Source: Bin87 sp026710825
GTDB lineage: Bacteria; Chloroflexota; Dehalococcoidia; Lucifugimonadales; UBA3495
DNA: 64,000 nucleotides
Direction of reading: 5' to 3'
NCBI GenBank assembly: GCA_965232815.1
Contig: OZ247427.1
Coordinates: forward strand, 1,860,001 to 1,924,000
In this document: one piece after another, positions 60,937 to 64,000 of the stretch
Position numbering within the stretch: the stretch's first letter is position 1
How the letters are laid out: each line of letters begins with the position of its first letter
Position numbers and translations under genes: made by a program
Notes under the pieces: generated by a model
Told to the model about the DNA's origin: nothing
What the model saw: only the letters and a program-made list of their open reading frames with translations
Database searches by the model: none

Positions 60937-61731
60937 GTGGCCTCCCGCCAGATCGGGAGCGTCAGCACAACCCTGCTCACCCTGCTGATTGGGCTGGTCC
61001 TCCCGCTCGCCTTTGTGGTCGTCGAAGTCGCTACCGGCGGCCAATCCATCGACTGGTCAGCCCTGGCTCTCTGGGCGCCTATGACCGGCGCCGCCCTGGG
61101 CTTCGCCTATCTGTCTTACTACACCGGCCTTGCGCGCGGCGCGGTTACCGTTGTCAGCAGTGCCGCATCTGCCTGGCTCGCCATCACGGTGTTGATTGCC
61201 GTCGCGTTCTTTGGAGAGACCGCCGGCCCGGGCAACCTGGCGCTGATGGCCGTGATCATTCTCGGCATCCTGCTGTTGTCCGCGGGCCCCCTGACCGGCG
61301 CGGATGTGAGTTCCGGCGTGCCCTGGGGGTTGGGTGCCATGCTCGGCCTCGGCGTCGCAATGGCGGCGTTCGATCATGTGACAGCGGCGGCCGGCCCCAT
61401 GCTGGCCGTCCTGGTGGTGCGGGCCGTTTCGGCGATCCCCTCCTGCGCTTTTGTCCTGGCGAAGCGCATGCCAGTACGTCGCCCTGAGAAACCAACGGGA
61501 TGGGCGCTGCTGGCGGTGATCGGCGTTGTGGATGCGGCCGGTTTCGTCGGCTACAACCTCGGCGTCGCGACCGCCCCGGTATCCCTCGTAGCGCCCATCG
61601 CTGCTGCCCATCCTCTGGTGACCATCGCGCTGGCGGTCGCCATCAACCGCGAGCGTCCTCGGGCCGCCCAGTGGGTCGGCGCGACGCTCATCATCGCATC
61701 CACAATCGCCCTGAGCGTCCTGGTGGGTTGA
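60937..61731 (+). CDS. EamA/DMT-family transporter, start uncertain
   Basis: A drug/metabolite-type permease. The GTG at 60937 gives 264 aa, but that start removes the first helix: the same frame upstream reads ALAGGFYWGFSGLLAWGIAD and ARVASRQIGSV, clear EamA sequence, back to at least 60862, where the natural start position is ATA. Between the upstream stop (60706) and 60937 no ATG, GTG or TTG occurs in frame. Later motifs (AYLSYYTGLARGAVTVVSSA, FVGYNLGVATAPVSLVAPIA, LIIASTIALSVLVG) fit two EamA repeats. Possibly a rare start codon is used, or the start was mutated and the gene is decaying. Confidence 0.75.
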   Translation: MASRQIGSVSTTLLTLLIGLVLPLAFVVVEVATGGQSIDWSALALWAPMTGAALGFAYLSYYTGLARGAVTVVSSAASAWLAITVLIAVAFFGETAGPGNLALMAVIILGILLLSAGPLTGADVSSGVPWGLGAMLGLGVAMAAFDHVTAAAGPMLAVLVVRAVSAIPSCAFVLAKRMPVRRPEKPTGWALLAVIGVVDAAGFVGYNLGVATAPVSLVAPIAAAHPLVTIALAVAINRERPRAAQWVGATLIIASTIALSVLVG

Positions 61732-61759
61732 CCGTCAATCGGCAGCGCCGACAAAAATC

Positions 61760-61790
61760 ATCCTGTGAATACCGTCCATCGATGTAAAAC
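61760..61790. repeat. ATCCTG-patterned repeat (family B)
   Basis: CATCCTGTGAATACCGTCCA followed by TCGATGTAAAA, upstream of the GMC gene. Confidence 0.6.
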
Positions 61791-61856
61791 AATCTACGCT
61801 GTCCGTGTAAAATCCCACCATCAACGTCCATCCCTGCAAAAACAAGGAGGCGCATT

Positions 61857-63404
61857 TTGAAGTACGACGTTATCGTGATCGGCGCCGGCTCCGCCGGTTC
61901 CATCGTCGCCACCCGGCTGAGCGAGGATCCCAACCGGTCCGTCCTGCTGCTCGAGGCCGGCCCCGACTACCCCAACTTCGACCACCTGCCCGACGAGGTG
62001 AAGCATGGCTACGCCACCGCTACCGACGTCATGACCAGCGATCACAACTGGCAGTTCACCGGATACGGCACCGCGGAGAACCCCGAGATAATGGTGCCCC
62101 GCGGCAAGGTCACCGGCGGCTCCAGCGCCATCAACGGCCAGATGTTCCTGCGCGGCGTCCCAGAGGACTATGACGGCTGGGCCGCCAGGGGCAACGACGA
62201 GTGGACTTTCCAGAACCTGCTGGGCTGTTTCCGCCGCCTAGAAACCGACACCGATTTTTCCGACGACTTCCACGGCAACGACGGCCCCATCATCGCCCGT
62301 CGCTTCAAGCGTGAGGAATGGCGGCCGGCTCAAACGGCTTTCTACAACGCTGCCCGGGCCTATGGTTTCCCGCATACCGACGACCACAACAGTCCAGACT
62401 CCACCGGTGTCGGCCCCACGCCGTTCAACAACCCCAACGGCATCCGCTGGAGCACCGCCCTCGGCTACCTCGACCCAGCGCGCAATCGCCTCAACCTGAC
62501 CCTGCGCCCCAACTGCACGGTGCATCGCGTAATCTTCGACGGGAACCGGGCCACCGGAGTAATGGTCGAAAGCGGCGGCGAGGTGTTCACCGTTGAGGCC
62601 GACCAGATCATCCTTAGCGGCGGCGCAATCGCCTCGCCCCAACTGCTCATGCTCTCCGGAGTCGGTCCCGCCGACCACCTGCGCAGCCACGGCATCCCCG
62701 TCGTCCATAACCTCCCCGGGGTCGGCCAGAACCTCCGCGACCATCCCATCGTCCCCGTCACCTGGCGCACCAAGCCGGGATTTGACCTCGACGGGTTCGC
62801 GCCCCGCATCCAGACCTGCCTGAAGTACACCGCGGAAGGCTCCGACCTGCGCAACGACATGATCATGATCTTCTCGTCGTTCGCCACCGAGCAGGTCATC
62901 CGTGGCGGCGACCGCATGGCGCCCCTGGGCATCCGCGCGTCGGTGTCCATCTACCTCGCCGTCGGCGCCGGCGAACTCCGCCTCAACTCCACCGACCCCC
63001 ATCAGCAGCCCTATCTCGACTACAACTACCTCCAGGAGGAGTTCGACCGCAAGCGTCTGCGCGACGGGGTCCGCATCGCCGTCCAGCTCGGCGAGCACGG
63101 CGATTTCCAGGACATCATCCAGGAGCGGACCGAGCCCCTGGACTCCGACCTCGAATCCGACGACGCTCTGGACCACTGGCTCCGCAGCAACGTTTCCACC
63201 GCGCAGCACATCTCCTGCACCTGCAAGATGGGCCCGGCGTCGGATCCCATGGCGGTGGTAGACCAGTATGGCAAGGTGCACGGCCTGGAGAACATCCGCG
63301 TGGTCGACGCATCAATCATGCCCGACTGCATCCGCGCCAACACCAACGTCACCACCATGATGATCGGCGAGCGCGTCTCCGAATTCATCCTCCGCGGCGA
63401 CTGA
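61857..63404 (+). CDS. GMC-family FAD oxidoreductase
   Basis: A 515-aa flavoprotein. VIVIGAGSAGSIVATRLSED is the Rossmann FAD-binding start; PRGKVTGGSSAINGQMFLRG is the first GMC signature, and GAIASPQLLMLSGVGPADHL the second. The C-terminus holds HISCTCKMG and VDASIMPDCIRANTNVTTMM, with the usual catalytic His. Choline dehydrogenase, alcohol oxidase and related enzymes share this plan; the substrate is unknown. TTG 61857 is the start: AAGGAGG sits 6 nt before it and the Rossmann strand follows at once. A family B run lies upstream. Confidence 0.93.
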   Translation: MKYDVIVIGAGSAGSIVATRLSEDPNRSVLLLEAGPDYPNFDHLPDEVKHGYATATDVMTSDHNWQFTGYGTAENPEIMVPRGKVTGGSSAINGQMFLRGVPEDYDGWAARGNDEWTFQNLLGCFRRLETDTDFSDDFHGNDGPIIARRFKREEWRPAQTAFYNAARAYGFPHTDDHNSPDSTGVGPTPFNNPNGIRWSTALGYLDPARNRLNLTLRPNCTVHRVIFDGNRATGVMVESGGEVFTVEADQIILSGGAIASPQLLMLSGVGPADHLRSHGIPVVHNLPGVGQNLRDHPIVPVTWRTKPGFDLDGFAPRIQTCLKYTAEGSDLRNDMIMIFSSFATEQVIRGGDRMAPLGIRASVSIYLAVGAGELRLNSTDPHQQPYLDYNYLQEEFDRKRLRDGVRIAVQLGEHGDFQDIIQERTEPLDSDLESDDALDHWLRSNVSTAQHISCTCKMGPASDPMAVVDQYGKVHGLENIRVVDASIMPDCIRANTNVTTMMIGERVSEFILRGD

Positions 63405-63452
63405 TCAGCGCCACCAGAGTCCGCTCATTAAGAAAGTCCGCCCATGAAGAAA

Positions 63453-63489
63453 GTCCGCTCATGGTGAGCCTGTCGAACCATGAGCGGAC
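63453..63489. repeat. Family D repeat as a complete hairpin
   Basis: Arms GTCCGCTCATGG (63453-63464) and CCATGAGCGGAC (63478-63489) are perfectly complementary, with loop TGAGCCTGTCGAA. Two partial copies of the left arm (CCGCTCATTAAGAAAG, CCGCCCATGAAGAAAG) precede it. It lies between convergent genes and may act as a terminator. Confidence 0.85.
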
Positions 63490-63551
63490 CGTCGTTCGAT
63501 TACGGCGTCCCAAATCCGTTGGTCAAACCCCGAATGCGCGCACCCGTTCCC

Positions 63552-64000
63552 TCACCGCGACGGGAACCGTGCCGCCAGAATGTCCATGATCAACCGCGCC
63601 CCGACCTGCGCCGTCAAATCCGAAACGTCGTACGGCGGAGCAACCTCAACCACATCGAATGCCACCAGGTTGGAGCGTCGCACCAGCGTTTCCAGGCAGC
63701 GTCGCGCCTCGTCGTAGAACAGCCCGCCGACCTCCGGCGTTCCGGTTCCCGGCGCTTGCGTCGGGTCCAGCGCGTCCACGTCAAACGTGATGTAGAGATT
63801 CGACCCCACCGGAACGCTCTCCGCCGCCGCCTCCGGCCCCATCTCGCGGAACTGCCGCAGGGTGATGATTCCATTGCCGTGGCTGACGGCCTCCTCATAC
63901 GGCTCCCGCCGCACGGAGCGTATGCCGATTGACGTGATATTCCCCACGTGCTCAAGTTCTTGGCACCGGCGAATGGGGCTGCCGTGGGTCAGCAGCGCGC
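63552..64000 (-). CDS. Ureohydrolase (arginase/agmatinase) family, 5' end cut by window edge
   Basis: The frame enters from the right edge (LLTHGSPIRRCQELEHVGNI) and ends at TGA 63552. YITFDVDALDPTQAPGTGTP is the signature DxDxxDP motif with the metal-binding Asp pair, followed by EVGGLFYDEARRCLETLV and VAFDVVEVAPPYDVSDLTAQ. This is the C-terminal half of an arginase/agmatinase-like enzyme, which removes urea or guanidine-type groups with Mn2+. The substrate is not set by this half. Frame: about 149 codons visible. Confidence 0.9.
   Translation of the reverse strand, partial: ALLTHGSPIRRCQELEHVGNITSIGIRSVRREPYEEAVSHGNGIITLRQFREMGPEAAAESVPVGSNLYITFDVDALDPTQAPGTGTPEVGGLFYDEARRCLETLVRRSNLVAFDVVEVAPPYDVSDLTAQVGARLIMDILAARFPSR

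Overview
The window is about 64 kb of high-GC DNA from a bacterial chromosome. The gene families suggest a Chloroflexota-like heterotroph (Dehalococcoidia/SAR202-type): many amidohydrolases, carboxymuconolactone-decarboxylase-like proteins, CoA enzymes, a GMC oxidoreductase, a phosphotriesterase-like protein, retropepsin-like proteases, Uma2 nucleases and LRR fragments. This placement is inference; no rRNA or marker gene is present. No tRNA, rRNA, CRISPR array or recognisable transposase was seen. At least four interspersed palindromic or patterned repeat families fill the gaps.

Layout. 1-5.5 kb: 3' part of a DUF1989 gene, two thioredoxin-fold lipoproteins, and an LRR gene split by a 1.04-kb element that has terminal inverted repeats, an 8-bp target duplication and one passenger gene. 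5.5-8.2 kb: argB and argJ, separated by a DUF2442/DUF4160 pair. 8.2-10.6 kb: a compact PIN / AAA ATPase / coiled-coil gene set. 10.6-19.6 kb: aminotransferase, amidohydrolase, Gfo/Idh/MocA oxidoreductase, VapBC-like pair, hydrolase and retropepsin-like protein. 19.7-27.5 kb: metabolic genes (SDR, two crotonases, a MetE-like enzyme, two nitroreductases, alpha/beta hydrolase). 27.6-28.6 kb: an AT-rich island with a small peptide gene whose product has a double-glycine leader; it has its own promoter, operator-like palindrome and terminator. 28.7-30.5 kb: CMD-like protein and a second amidohydrolase. 30.5-34.2 kb: TPP riboswitch with terminator, SSS transporter and thiC. 34.3-40.2 kb: ion antiporters, STAS protein, universal stress protein and a 37-aa membrane peptide. 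40.3-49.4 kb: VOC protein, BNR-repeat protein, PPOX protein, a cupin-globin fusion, M19 dipeptidase/PrpD pair, haloacetate-dehalogenase-like enzyme, small ORFs and an acyl-CoA-dehydrogenase-like flavoprotein. 49.5-54.5 kb: tight operon of hydantoinase-like, rhamnonate-dehydratase-like, amidase and MFS genes. 54.6-59.7 kb: ThDP enzyme, DHA2 exporter, retropepsin-like protein, DUF5678-like protein and phosphotriesterase-like protein. 60-64 kb: CMD-like protein, DMT transporter, GMC oxidoreductase and a partial ureohydrolase.

How the genes work together. Most enzymes suggest uptake and breakdown of varied small organic molecules: cyclic amides, sugar acids, CoA esters, halogenated acids and lactones. 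Thiamine and arginine synthesis genes are embedded among them. The most unusual items are the passenger-carrying element in the LRR gene (removing it on paper restores the LRR reading frame exactly), the orphan GG-leader peptide gene, the PIN/ATPase/coiled-coil cassette, the cupin-globin fusion, and several very small genes with good ribosome-binding sites.
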